Origin: Salinisphaera orenii subsp. halophila YIM 95161
GTDB lineage: Bacteria > Pseudomonadota > Gammaproteobacteria > Nevskiales > Salinisphaeraceae
DNA: 63,717 bases
Assembly (NCBI RefSeq): GCF_003732545.1
Contig: NZ_AYKF01000063.1
Coordinates: forward strand, 1 to 63,717
Reading direction: 5' to 3'
The notes beneath the pieces were generated by a model that made no database searches, was not told where the DNA came from, and was given only the letters and a program-made list of their open reading frames with translations. The position numbers and the translations under genes were made by a program. Positions 8,119 to 16,816 of the stretch are shown in pieces. The first letter of the stretch is position 1. Each line of letters opens with the position of its first letter.

Positions 8119-9450
8119 ATGAATACAATCGATCGCGTCGGATTCGCTGGGTTCTTTCTGGCGTGCCTTTTCCTGGCGTTTATCGGCGGCACGCTGATCG
8201 TGCTGACGCAAGTATTCCCCTATCAGCACATCAACGACGCCTACAAGGCGGCCCACGCGCTGATCGCCCAAGGCGCGATCGATGATCGCTACACGCAGAC
8301 CGACCAGTGGCGCCTCGCCCGCACGACCGAGCGCGGCACGACCATCCACGATCCCGAACGCGCCTATAACGGCTACACGCTATACACCTCGGGCGGCGGC
8401 GCCTACGCCTCGCTGATCGACATGGACGGGCGCGAAGTGCATCGCTGGGCGCTACCGTTCAGCCAGGTCTGGGACACGAACCCGAGCGGCCGGGCGGCCC
8501 GGTCCGACGACCTGATCTACTGGCGCAAGGCCATCATGTACCCCGACGGCGATCTGCTGGCGATGTACATCGCCGCCGGCGACACGCCCTGGGGCTACGG
8601 CCTCGTCAGGCTCGATGCCGATTCCAACGTGATCTGGCGCTACAAGGGCGCGACTCATCACGATATCGACATCGCGCCGGACGGCCGCGTGATCACCCTG
8701 ACGCACGAGTTCAGCTACCGCGAATTCCCCGATTTCCCGACGCTGGCCCGACCGTGGCTGAACGATTTCCTGGTCGTCCTCGACGGCGACACCGGCGAGG
8801 AGCAGCGCAGGATCTCGCTGTTCGACGCGTTCTACGACTCCCGCTTTCGGCCGCTGGTGACCGCGATTCCCAGCTTCGCGGTCGAGGACCCGCTGCACAC
8901 CAACAGCGTGCAGTACATCGACCAGGGTCTGGCCGACCGCTTCGGCCCGGCCAAGGGTCGCGGCAACCAGGTGCTGCTGTCCTTCCGTCATCCCGGCGCG
9001 CCGGGGCTCGTGGATCTGGACAGCGGGCAGATGACCTGGGCGACACGCGGCTCGTGGCTGGGCCAGCACTTCGCTCGCGCCCTGCCGAACGGCAACTTCA
9101 CGCTATTCGACAACATCGGCAACTTCGAGCCGGGCAATACCACCCGCCTGCTCGAGGTCGATCCGGGCAACGATGAAATCGCATGGCGCTATCAGGGCAC
9201 CCGCGATCAACCCTTCGAAAGCCGGCTGCGCGGCGCGAACACGATTCTGCCCAACGGCAATCATCTGGTCACCGAATCCGACGGCGGCCGGCTGTTCGAG
9301 GTGACCCCCGAGGGCGAGATCGTCTGGGAATTCGTCAATCCGGTCCGGGAGGGGGATCGGGATCAGTACATACCGGTGGTTTCATCCGGCCAGCGCATCA
9401 AGCCCGACGCGCTCGACCCGGCCTTCCGTGCCCGACTCAACACTCCCTAG
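8119..9450 (+). CDS. membrane-anchored arylsulfotransferase-like beta-propeller protein
   Basis: The 443-residue product has one N-terminal membrane helix (about 9-31) and then an extracytoplasmic domain with repeated beta-propeller blades. The blades contain motifs such as LIDMDGREVHRW, HHDIDIAPDG, LHTNSV and GANTILPNGNHLV. These match the arylsulfotransferase (ASST/PF14269-like) superfamily. Known ASST enzymes use an active-site histidine to move sulfate between phenolic compounds in the periplasm. Candidate histidines are those in HHDID and LHTNS. Whether this member transfers sulfate is not known. It heads a four-gene unit ending in a cytoplasmic PAPS sulfotransferase, which supports a link to sulfated surface polymers. 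Confidence 0.75.
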   Translation: MNTIDRVGFAGFFLACLFLAFIGGTLIVLTQVFPYQHINDAYKAAHALIAQGAIDDRYTQTDQWRLARTTERGTTIHDPERAYNGYTLYTSGGGAYASLIDMDGREVHRWALPFSQVWDTNPSGRAARSDDLIYWRKAIMYPDGDLLAMYIAAGDTPWGYGLVRLDADSNVIWRYKGATHHDIDIAPDGRVITLTHEFSYREFPDFPTLARPWLNDFLVVLDGDTGEEQRRISLFDAFYDSRFRPLVTAIPSFAVEDPLHTNSVQYIDQGLADRFGPAKGRGNQVLLSFRHPGAPGLVDLDSGQMTWATRGSWLGQHFARALPNGNFTLFDNIGNFEPGNTTRLLEVDPGNDEIAWRYQGTRDQPFESRLRGANTILPNGNHLVTESDGGRLFEVTPEGEIVWEFVNPVREGDRDQYIPVVSSGQRIKPDALDPAFRARLNTP

Positions 9451-9460
9451 GAGGCATGTC

Positions 9461-9763
9461 ATGGATCAGAATCGTTCCCACGGCAAGCACGTCAGATATC
9501 TACGCGCCCCGCTCACCCTCGCCATCATGCTCGCGCCGCTGGCGGCGCAGGCCTATGTCGGCCCTGGCGCCGGGCTGAGCCTGCTCGGTGCGCTCTGGGG
9601 GGTGATCGCAGCCATCGGCGCCGCGCTGCTGTTCGTCGTCCTCTGGCCGCTGCGGCGCATGATGCAGCGCCGACGGGAGACGGCCGAACGCCAGTCGAGG
9701 CCCGACGATACGGCCCCCGGCGCGGAGCCGCACGACCGTTCGAAGTCGTCGCACCACTCGTAA
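9461..9763 (+). CDS. small YVGPGAG membrane protein
   Basis: The 100-residue protein has a signal peptide (cleavage likely after Ala31 of AQA). The motif YVGPGAG follows at residues 32-38, then one membrane helix (about 39-61), and then a basic and hydrophilic tail (RRMMQRRR onward). A strong GGAG ribosome site lies 10 bases from the previous stop and decides the ATG at 9461. I recall similar short YVGPGAG proteins beside polysaccharide and sulfatase-type genes, but no function is known. Its place between the arylsulfotransferase-like gene and another membrane gene suggests a small scaffold or accessory subunit. Confidence 0.7.
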   Translation: MDQNRSHGKHVRYLRAPLTLAIMLAPLAAQAYVGPGAGLSLLGALWGVIAAIGAALLFVVLWPLRRMMQRRRETAERQSRPDDTAPGAEPHDRSKSSHHS

Positions 9764-9839
9764 CGACATCGGGCCGCGCCAGCGCGCGCCACGGTCAAAA
9801 CGGCGACGCGGCGCGTGCCCGACATACTCGGAGATACCG

Positions 9840-10559
9840 ATGGGGCTGTTCAATCTGCCCGCGCCCTTGTTCAATTTCGTCGACGCCGGCATGGCAGGCG
9901 TACTGCCGGCCGCGGTCCGCCTCGCGGTCTGGGCCGCGATCGGCGCGATCGGAACCATGCTGCTCTACAAAATGCTCTCGCCGCAGGCTCGCATCGGCGA
10001 AGCCAAGCGCCGGGCGAAGGCGGCACGCCAGCGGCTGAACGCCTTCGACGGCGATTTCGCCGATGCCGGGCCCTTGATCCGCGATCAGTTCGCGAGCGCG
10101 TTCCGTCATGTCGGCCTCGTGGTTCCGGGCACGATGCTGGCCATTTTGCCTTTATTGTGCCTGCTGCTCTGGGCCGAGACGCATTACGGCCAGGCGCTGC
10201 CCGAACCCGGCCAGGCACCGGCGATCATCATCACGCCCGCGGAGGGCTTCACCGGCGAATGGCAAGCCGCCGATGAGCCGCCGCATGTGCGCGTGACCCG
10301 AAACGGCGAGACGGTCGCCGATATCACCATGATCGCGCCGGTGGGCGTGGTCACCAAACAACCCTGGTGGCACTGGCTGGCGGCCAATCCACTCGGCTAT
10401 CTGCCGGACGACGCCGCCGTGGAGCAGATTCGCATCCACCTGCCGGAGCGGCACTATCTGTCGTTCGGCCCCGACTGGATGCGCGGCTGGCTGGCGATCT
10501 TCATTCCGGTGATGTTCATCGTCTCGCTGGCCATCTACCGATGGGCGAAAATCGAATGA
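9840..10559 (+). CDS. three-helix membrane protein of unknown function
   Basis: The 239-residue protein shows TM1 (about 18-44), a basic helical cytoplasmic segment (45-88, with QARIGEAKRRAKAARQR), TM2 (about 89-112), an extracytoplasmic domain of about 100 residues and a final TM (about 211-234). The order TM1, charged helix, TM2 recalls the Oxa1/EMC3/DUF106 superfamily of membrane insertases, but the large outer domain is unusual and the likeness is weak. GGAG at about 9830 gives the ribosome site. The stop overlaps the sulfotransferase start in ATGA, so the two products are made together. Confidence 0.65.
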   Translation: MGLFNLPAPLFNFVDAGMAGVLPAAVRLAVWAAIGAIGTMLLYKMLSPQARIGEAKRRAKAARQRLNAFDGDFADAGPLIRDQFASAFRHVGLVVPGTMLAILPLLCLLLWAETHYGQALPEPGQAPAIIITPAEGFTGEWQAADEPPHVRVTRNGETVADITMIAPVGVVTKQPWWHWLAANPLGYLPDDAAVEQIRIHLPERHYLSFGPDWMRGWLAIFIPVMFIVSLAIYRWAKIE

Positions 10560-11731
10560 ACACGCGACCGGATACAACGCGCACGCCCCGATCCCGTCCC
10601 GACGAAAGCGCGGTTGCCGGGTTCGCCGTACCGACCTGGATGCATCGCCTCGGCGGCTGGCAGCATCGTCATCCGCGGGCTGCGATCCGGCTCGGCAATT
10701 TCGACACCCGTGTCGCGGGCGAGGCCATCGCGCGGATATCGGTCGACCGGCCGATCTATATCGCCGGCATCGCCCGGGCCGGCACCACGATCGTCCTCGA
10801 GACGCTGGCGGCACACCCCGCCGTGGGCACCCACCAATACCGCGACTTCCCGCCGGTGATGATCCCCTGGCTCTGGCATCGCTGGCTCGCGCGGGTGCCG
10901 CAGCGCGCCGAAACCGCGGCCGAGCGGGCGCATGGCGACGGCATCGCCGTGACGTCGCGCAGCCCGGAGGCATTCGAGGAAGTCGTCTGGATGGCGTTCT
11001 TCGACGCCATCCACGACCCGCAGCGGAGCAACGTGCTCGATCGCACGAGTTCGAATCCCGAATTCGAGCGCTTCTACCGCGAGCACATCCGCAAGCTGCT
11101 GGCGATTCGCGGCGCCCGCCGCTATGCCTCGAAAGGCAACTACAACCTGATGCGGCTGGCCTACCTGCAGACGCTTTTCCCCGATGCACGCTTCATCGTG
11201 CTGGTCCGCGATCCGGTCTGGCACATCGCCTCGCTGATCAAGCAGCAGACCCTGTTCGAAGCGGGCGAGACCGCCCATCCGCGGGCACTCGAGCACATGC
11301 GTCGCGTCGGCCATTTCGAGTTCGGCCTCGACCGACGCGCGATTCATACCGGGGACGATGCGGCAGCCGAACGCATACGCCAGCTTTGGGCGGACGGCCA
11401 CGAGGTCGCGGGCTGGGCGCACTACTGGGCCACGGTCTACGGCGCGCTGGCCGATCAACTCGACGCCGACGCCGCACTGCGCGACGCCTGTCTGGTGGTC
11501 CGCTACGAGGATCTGTGCGGCGACGCCGAAGCCACGCTGCGCCACGTGCACGCACACTGCGCGCTGGACATCAGCGACGACGAGCTTTCACGCGCGGCGG
11601 CGCGCCTGCGGCTACCGGGCTACTATCGCCCCGGCTTCAGCGACGCGGAATACGCGACGATCCGGGACTTCACGGCCCCGGTCGCCGCACGTTTCGGTTA
11701 CGGCACGGATACGGCGGACACGCAACGCTAG
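10556..11731 (+). CDS. PAPS-dependent sulfotransferase
   Basis: The 391-residue protein has the phosphosulfate-binding loop GIARAGTTI (residues 71-79) after a beta strand. It also has the 3-prime phosphate site with FIVLVRDPVWHIAS near residue 220, as in the Sulfotransfer_3 family. These enzymes move sulfate from PAPS to carbohydrate or lipid hydroxyls in the cytoplasm. The ATG at 10556 overlaps the previous stop (ATGA), which decides this start over the longer open frame. It closes the 8119-11731 unit. The acceptor is unknown; an exopolysaccharide or glycolipid precursor is the natural guess. Confidence 0.85.
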   Translation: MNTRPDTTRTPRSRPDESAVAGFAVPTWMHRLGGWQHRHPRAAIRLGNFDTRVAGEAIARISVDRPIYIAGIARAGTTIVLETLAAHPAVGTHQYRDFPPVMIPWLWHRWLARVPQRAETAAERAHGDGIAVTSRSPEAFEEVVWMAFFDAIHDPQRSNVLDRTSSNPEFERFYREHIRKLLAIRGARRYASKGNYNLMRLAYLQTLFPDARFIVLVRDPVWHIASLIKQQTLFEAGETAHPRALEHMRRVGHFEFGLDRRAIHTGDDAAAERIRQLWADGHEVAGWAHYWATVYGALADQLDADAALRDACLVVRYEDLCGDAEATLRHVHAHCALDISDDELSRAAARLRLPGYYRPGFSDAEYATIRDFTAPVAARFGYGTDTADTQR

Positions 11732-11764
11732 CCCGGCGAGCGCCGCCCCGGCCTGCCAGGCCCG

Positions 11765-11783
11765 AAAACCGAGGCGGCCTCGG
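11765..11783 (-). terminator. intrinsic terminator of the HbpS-like gene
   Basis: On the minus strand CCGAGG-CCG-CCTCGG forms a 6-base stem followed by TTTT, directly after the TGA of the HbpS/GlcG-like gene. Confidence 0.6.
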
Positions 11784-12191
11784 TCAGTCCGAGATCGCGG
11801 CGACGCCGGCCTTGGCCGTCTGGGCGTCCTGCTCCGGCTTGACGCCGGAGACGCCGACGGCGCCGGCCAGCCCACCGCCGACCATGACCGGCACGCCGCC
11901 GGTCATGGTGGCCTTGAGTTCGGGCACCGACAGGAAGGCCGCGCGGCCGCCGTTGATCATGTCCTCGAACGCCTGGGTTTCCTTGCCGCCGAGCGCCGCG
12001 CTGCGCGCCTTTTCGGTCGCGACGTAGGCCCCCATCGGCGCACAGCCGTCCAGGCGCCGCAGGGCCAGCGCGTGACCGCCGTCGTCGACTACGGCGATGG
12101 CCACCTTCCAGCCCTGGCTTTCGGCTTCTTTCTGGGCCGCATCGAGGATGCGTTCGGCGTCGGCGAGCGAGAGCACGGTCTTGTCTTGCAT
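11784..12191 (-). CDS. HbpS/GlcG-family heme-binding-like protein
   Basis: The 135-residue protein matches the DUF336/HbpS/GlcG family. It has AIAVVDDGGHALALRR near residue 33, the EKARSAA segment and the glycine-rich GGVPVMVGGGLAGAVGVSG near the C-terminus. GlcG proteins sit with glycolate or lactate utilisation genes and HbpS binds heme; their exact biochemical job is unclear. It lies just downstream of the lactate permease gene on the same strand, but a strong terminator separates the two. The ATG at 12191, 6 bases after an AGGA, gives the normal family length; a longer frame adds a poorly conserved N-terminus. Confidence 0.85.
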   Translation of the reverse strand: MQDKTVLSLADAERILDAAQKEAESQGWKVAIAVVDDGGHALALRRLDGCAPMGAYVATEKARSAALGGKETQAFEDMINGGRAAFLSVPELKATMTGGVPVMVGGGLAGAVGVSGVKPEQDAQTAKAGVAAISD

Positions 12192-12262
12192 GGGAACAGT
12201 CCTTGGAATCGGTGTCTGGAACGACCTGCATTCTACCGAAGGCCGAACCGGTTTCACGAACG

Positions 12263-12289
12263 AAAAACGGCGGCCGCGAGGGCCGCCGT
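12263..12289 (-). terminator. intrinsic terminator of lctP
   Basis: On the minus strand ACGGCGGCC-CTCGC-GGCCGCCGT makes a perfect 9-base stem followed by TTTTTCG, 27 bases after the permease stop. Confidence 0.85.
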
Positions 12290-12315
12290 CAACGCCGGAT
12301 ACTAAGGAGTGGCGG

Positions 12316-14019
12316 TTATCCGCCGCCGGCCATCAGGCCATCGACCACACCGATGCCGTAGAAGGCGATCAGGCCGATGATGCCGCTCAACAGGCAGTAG
12401 TAGAGCGTCGGCAGGATCGTCTTGCGCATGGTCGTGCCTTCACGGCCCAGCAGTCCGACCGTCGCCGAAGCCGCCACCACGTTGTGGATGGCGATCATGT
12501 TGCCGGCAGCCGCGCCGACAGCCTGCAGAGCGACCATCATCGCGGTCGACAGGCCGAGTGTGGCGGCCACGTTGAACTGGAAGTCCGACAGCATGAGGTT
12601 CGAGACCGTGTTGGAACCGGCGATGAACGCACCCAGCGCACCCACGGCCGGCGCGAACAGCGGGTAGATATGGCCCACGCCGTCGGCGACGAGCTGCGCC
12701 ATGGCCACCGGCATCGACTCCAGATCGGACTCGTTCGTACCCGAGTTGATCAGGATGCGCACCATCGGGATCGTGAAGATCAGCACGAAGCCGGCACCCA
12801 GAATCGTGTTGGTCGACTCCTTGAACGCGGCGCCCATGGCACTCGCGCGCATCCGATGCAGGAAGAACGTGATGAGCACGGCGATGCAGATGATGCCGCC
12901 GGGCAGGTACAACGGCTCGAACGAACCCGAGACGTCGGTCTGCCCCAGGATGTCACTCCAGCTGATCGCGACCGATTTGAGCGCGTCGGTGATCGGTTCG
13001 ATCGTGCGCGAGATGACCAGCAGAATGGCCAGCAGCACGTACGGCGCCCAGCCCATGGGCGGCGTGAGCGGCGTACGCCCGGCCACGTGATCGGCCTTGA
13101 TCTCCATGTTGCCGACCCATTCCGCCGGCCACTGGCTCGACTGCGGGAAATCCCAGGGCTGTTTCGGAATCAGAAAACCGCGCCGCGCCGCCGGCACGAC
13201 GATCGCCAGGCCCACCATGGCGCCGATCATCGACGGGAACTCGGGTCCGAGGAATACGCCGGCCAGGGCGTAGGGCACCACGAAACTCACCCCGGCGAAC
13301 AGCGCGAACGGCGCCACGGCCATCCCGTCGCCCCAGGATTTGCGCTCACCGAAGAAGCGCGCCATCACGGTCACCATGATCAACGGCATGAGGAAGCCGC
13401 AGATCGCGTGCGTGATCGCCACCTGCGAGGTGATGAGCTGGAAGTAGGCATCCCAGGATGAACCGTTGGCCGCAAGCTCCTCGGTGATGCCCGATTTGTG
13501 CAGGCCACCGCTGACACCCACGATGATCGGCGTGCCGACCGCGCCGAAGGACACCGGCGTGGACTGGATCATCATGCCCACCACGACGGCGGCCAGCGCG
13601 GGAAAACCGAGCGCGACCATGAGGGGCGCGGCGACCGCCGCCGGCGTGCCGAAACCCGAAGCCCCCTCGATGAAGCAGCCGAACAGCCACGCCACGATGA
13701 TCGCCTGAATGCGCCGATCCGGGCTGATTCCGGAAAAGCCGTTGCGAATCGCCGCGATACCCCCCGAATGCTTGAGCGTGTTCAACAGCAGGATAGCACC
13801 GAAGATGATCCAGAGGATCGATATCGTGAGCATCAGCCCCTGAAGACTGGAGGCCACCACGCGCGTGAACGTCATGTCCCACGCCAGGAGTGCGATCAGT
13901 ACGGTCACGATGAACACGACCGGCATGGCCGTGCGTGCCTGCATTCGAAAGCCGATCAGCATCACACCGGCCAGCACTAGCGGTGTGAATGCCAGAAGCG
14001 ACATCAAGATTGAAGTCAT
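12316..14019 (-). CDS. lctP: L-lactate permease (LctP family)
   Basis: The 567-residue protein has more than ten hydrophobic helices and the signatures of the LctP/LldP family. These include [22 protein letters not shown] near residue 110, [25 protein letters not shown] and [20 protein letters not shown] near the C-terminus. It imports L-lactate, and often D-lactate and glycolate, with protons. The ATG at 14019 (MTSILMS) begins the first membrane helix; the longer frame is unlikely. No lactate dehydrogenase gene is beside it, but a GlcG-like gene lies downstream. Confidence 0.93.
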   Translation of the reverse strand: MTSILMSLLAFTPLVLAGVMLIGFRMQARTAMPVVFIVTVLIALLAWDMTFTRVVASSLQGLMLTISILWIIFGAILLLNTLKHSGGIAAIRNGFSGISPDRRIQAIIVAWLFGCFIEGASGFGTPAAVAAPLMVALGFPALAAVVVGMMIQSTPVSFGAVGTPIIVGVSGGLHKSGITEELAANGSSWDAYFQLITSQVAITHAICGFLMPLIMVTVMARFFGERKSWGDGMAVAPFALFAGVSFVVPYALAGVFLGPEFPSMIGAMVGLAIVVPAARRGFLIPKQPWDFPQSSQWPAEWVGNMEIKADHVAGRTPLTPPMGWAPYVLLAILLVISRTIEPITDALKSVAISWSDILGQTDVSGSFEPLYLPGGIICIAVLITFFLHRMRASAMGAAFKESTNTILGAGFVLIFTIPMVRILINSGTNESDLESMPVAMAQLVADGVGHIYPLFAPAVGALGAFIAGSNTVSNLMLSDFQFNVAATLGLSTAMMVALQAVGAAAGNMIAIHNVVAASATVGLLGREGTTMRKTILPTLYYCLLSGIIGLIAFYGIGVVDGLMAGGG

Positions 14020-14130
14020 AGCGTCTTCCCTGTGGATCCCGAATTGGCTCGGCCGACTGCCTCCTCCGGCACGCCGACGCAGATGATTGAATGACCTCAG
14101 CCAGAGGTTGCGTAAGCTAATCATGAAAGG

Positions 14131-14143
14131 TCGACCGTCGACA
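14131..14143. promoter_or_regulatory. palindrome upstream of lctP, possible operator
   Basis: GTCGACCGTCGAC is a 13-base palindrome in the 246-base gap between the divergent lctP and HD-GYP genes. Lactate permease genes are often controlled by palindrome-binding GntR/FCD repressors. No such regulator is in view, so this is only a candidate. Confidence 0.25.
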
Positions 14144-14194
14144 ATGCGGCTTTGGTCCACCCCGCTCGCGATTTTTTTACCCGCCATGCCAACG

Positions 14195-14227
14195 AGGTGC
14201 GCACAGCGGACGCACCTGCCTCATAAT
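14195..14227 (+). promoter_or_regulatory. inverted repeat and -10 upstream of the HD-GYP gene
   Basis: AGGTGCG (14195-14201) and CGCACCT (14211-14217) form a perfect 7-base inverted repeat with a 9-base gap. CATAAT at 14222-14227 resembles a -10. The repeat would cover the -35 position, as an operator does. Confidence 0.3.
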
Positions 14228-14265
14228 CATGCCGGGGCGGCGAGCGGGCATGCGGCGAGGTGGCG

Positions 14266-15492
14266 ATGTCACGTTATGGAAGAAAAATAGCGGTCGAAGA
14301 GCTACGCGCCGGCATGTATGTCGAGGCGCTGGATCGGCCGTGGACCGAGACCGATTTCGCCTTCCAGGGCATGCGCGTCGACACGGCCGACGAAATCGAG
14401 CGTCTGCGCGCGCTGTGCCGACATGTCTATGTCAGCCCGGCGACACTGGACGAGCCGACGCAGCCAGGCGCTGAAGACGCCCGCCGCTCGACTTTCAGGG
14501 GCGCGTACGCGGGCCGTGAGTCGAGCAGTGATAACGCGATACGCGAGCGCACGCCGCGCGGTTTTCGCGAGGAGCTACCGCGGGCGCGCATGCTGCGCGA
14601 GCAGGCGCGGGACCTGATCACGACCGTGCATGCGGACATCGAATCCGGACGTACGGTCGACGTGCGCGGCGCGCGGGAGGTCGTCGCAGAGATGATCGAC
14701 AGCGTGGCGCGTCATCCGGACGCCCTGCTCTGGTTCACGCAGCTCAAGAACCGCGACGCCTACACCGCGCTGCACAGCCTGAACGTCTGCATGCTCTCGA
14801 TCACGCTGGCCTCGGCACTCGATCTGGACGAAGCCGATGTCCAGGAGATGGGTGTCGGCGCCCTGCTGCGCGATGTCGGCAAGATCCGCATCCCGCTGGC
14901 GATCCTCAACAAGCCCGGTCGGCTGACCGATGAGGAATTCGCACTCATGCGCAGACATCCGGAATACGGTGTGGACATGCTGCGCGACTCGCCCGATCTC
15001 ACGCCGGCCAGCCTTGAGATCGTACTGTCCCATCACGAACGCCTCGACGGCAGTGGTTATCCGAACGGCCTGGCCGGGGCCCAACTATCCACCTATACCC
15101 AGATCGTGGCCATCGCGGATGTCTACGACGCGGTTACCAGCGACCGCGTCTATCAGAAGGGCCGCACGCCCGCCGAAGCGCTCACGCTGATGCACGGCAC
15201 CGATGACCGTGAATTCAACGGCCGTATGCTGCGCGTGTTCGAACAGACCATGGGCGTGCATCCACCCGGCAGCGTCGTGGAGCTCAATACCGGCGAGGTG
15301 GGGCTCATCCTGCCGGATTCGGTCGGCGCGGATGAGCCGGTCGTGCTTATCGTCCTCGACCACCGTAAGCGCCGCTACTATCCGCAGCGGGTGCGCGATC
15401 TGTCACGATTTCCGAGCTTCCGTATCGCCCGGGTGCTGCAGCCGGGCACCTACGATATCGATGTCGACGATTATGCGGAGGAGATGCACTGA
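14266..15492 (+). CDS. DUF3391/HD-GYP domain protein with altered HD doublet
   Basis: The 409-residue protein has an N-terminal DUF3391 domain (about 1-130) and a C-terminal HD-GYP domain (about 150-330). HD-GYP enzymes hydrolyse cyclic di-GMP. Conserved residues are His170, His231, the HHERLDGSGYP motif (256-266) and Asp285. The HD doublet itself reads Arg202-Asp203 (LRDVGK) instead of His-Asp. This may weaken or abolish metal binding, so the protein could be a c-di-GMP sensor or need a different metal centre. The ATG at 14266 is preferred over GTG 14260 because GGCGAGG precedes it. Its product may tie c-di-GMP to the exopolysaccharide programme. Confidence 0.85.
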   Translation: MSRYGRKIAVEELRAGMYVEALDRPWTETDFAFQGMRVDTADEIERLRALCRHVYVSPATLDEPTQPGAEDARRSTFRGAYAGRESSSDNAIRERTPRGFREELPRARMLREQARDLITTVHADIESGRTVDVRGAREVVAEMIDSVARHPDALLWFTQLKNRDAYTALHSLNVCMLSITLASALDLDEADVQEMGVGALLRDVGKIRIPLAILNKPGRLTDEEFALMRRHPEYGVDMLRDSPDLTPASLEIVLSHHERLDGSGYPNGLAGAQLSTYTQIVAIADVYDAVTSDRVYQKGRTPAEALTLMHGTDDREFNGRMLRVFEQTMGVHPPGSVVELNTGEVGLILPDSVGADEPVVLIVLDHRKRRYYPQRVRDLSRFPSFRIARVLQPGTYDIDVDDYAEEMH

Positions 15493-15572
15493 GCCACCGC
15501 GGACCCGGCAACGCCACGCGAAGACGCGCAATCGGCGACGCCGTCACCCGTCGAGATCGGGCCCCGGCCCGG

Positions 15573-16589
15573 TCAGCCGCGGTAGCCCGCCGGGTTGCGG
15601 CGCTGCCACCGCCAGGCGTCGGCCAGGATGTCGTCCAGCCCGCGCGTTGCCCGCCAACCCAGTTCGTCGTTCGCGCGGCTCGCGTCCGCCCAGCACTCGG
15701 CCAAATCCCCGGCGCGCCGGGGCGCGATGGCATAGGGCACGGTCGTGCCGGTCACCCGCTCGAAGGATTCGATGACTTCCAGCACCGAGTACCCGCGGCC
15801 GGTACCGAGATTCCAGGTGTACAGGCCGCGGGTGTCCGCGATCACGCGCAGGGCGTCCAGGTGCCCCGCCGCCAGATCCATGACGTGAATATAGTCGCGC
15901 ACGCCGGTCCCGTCCGCCGTCGGATAGTCGTTGCCGTAAACGGATAGCGATTCGAGGCGACCGACCGCGACCTGAGTAATGAACGGCAGCAGATTGTTGG
16001 GCAGACCATTCGGATCCTCCCCGATCTTTCCACTCTCGTGCGCGCCGCCCGGGTTGAAATAGCGCAGCAGTGCCACGGACCACGCCGGATCGGCACGCTG
16101 CAGATCCTCGAGCAGCCACTCGATCATCAGCTTGGAACTGCCGTAGGGATTGGTCGGGCGGCCGGTCGGCGCCGACTCGGCCAGCGGCATCGTGCCCGAC
16201 TCCGCATAAACGGTCGCCGAGGAGCTGAACACGAGCGTCTTCACGCCCGCGGCGTCCATGGCATTGCACAGGGACAGCGTTCCGCCCACGTTGTTCTCAT
16301 AGTAGGCGACCGGCCGACTCGCGCTTTCACCGACCGCCTTGAGGCCGGCGAAATGAATCACGGCATCGACACCGTGGCCCGTCAGCGTGTCGCGCAGGCG
16401 GGCCGTATCCCGAATATCGCCTTCAACGAACGCCAGCGACCGCCCCGCCAGCGCCTCCACCCGCAGGAGCGACTCCCGGAACGCATTGGATAGATTGTCA
16501 TACACCACGACCTCGTGACCCGCCTCGAGCAACACGAGAGCCGTATGCGAGCCGATGAAGCCGGCACCACCGGTGAGAAGAATCGTCAT
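15573..16589 (-). CDS. galE: UDP-glucose 4-epimerase
   Basis: The 338-residue protein is an extended SDR with the NAD-binding TGGAGFIG (6-13), catalytic Ser124 and Tyr149-x3-Lys153 (YGSSK). The RYFNPGGAHESG and RDYIHVMDLA motifs are specific for GalE. It interconverts UDP-glucose and UDP-galactose, feeding sugar nucleotides to the polysaccharide genes to its right. The ATG at 16589 gives the standard GalE N-terminus (MTILLTGG) and length; in-frame ATGs at 16595 and 16607 are possible. It is convergent with the HD-GYP gene. Confidence 0.95.
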   Translation of the reverse strand: MTILLTGGAGFIGSHTALVLLEAGHEVVVYDNLSNAFRESLLRVEALAGRSLAFVEGDIRDTARLRDTLTGHGVDAVIHFAGLKAVGESASRPVAYYENNVGGTLSLCNAMDAAGVKTLVFSSSATVYAESGTMPLAESAPTGRPTNPYGSSKLMIEWLLEDLQRADPAWSVALLRYFNPGGAHESGKIGEDPNGLPNNLLPFITQVAVGRLESLSVYGNDYPTADGTGVRDYIHVMDLAAGHLDALRVIADTRGLYTWNLGTGRGYSVLEVIESFERVTGTTVPYAIAPRRAGDLAECWADASRANDELGWRATRGLDDILADAWRWQRRNPAGYRG

Positions 16590-16816
16590 ATGCATCCGTC
16601 CGGTCATCCGGAGATATCGTTCGTTGGTCCGTGGCCGAGGCTCGGCATTCTAAAGTGTCGTCAGCCGATCCTTTTCGCGGGCATGTCGCAACCGAATGTC
16701 GGCGCAACACCGTTCAAAGGCTTCGTCCACCTGCATCCGAGCCAAGAACCGTAATACTGAAAATCCGAAAAGCCCGTGCCCGAACTCGCCGCCGGGGATA
16801 GCGGAAATTCATCGCC

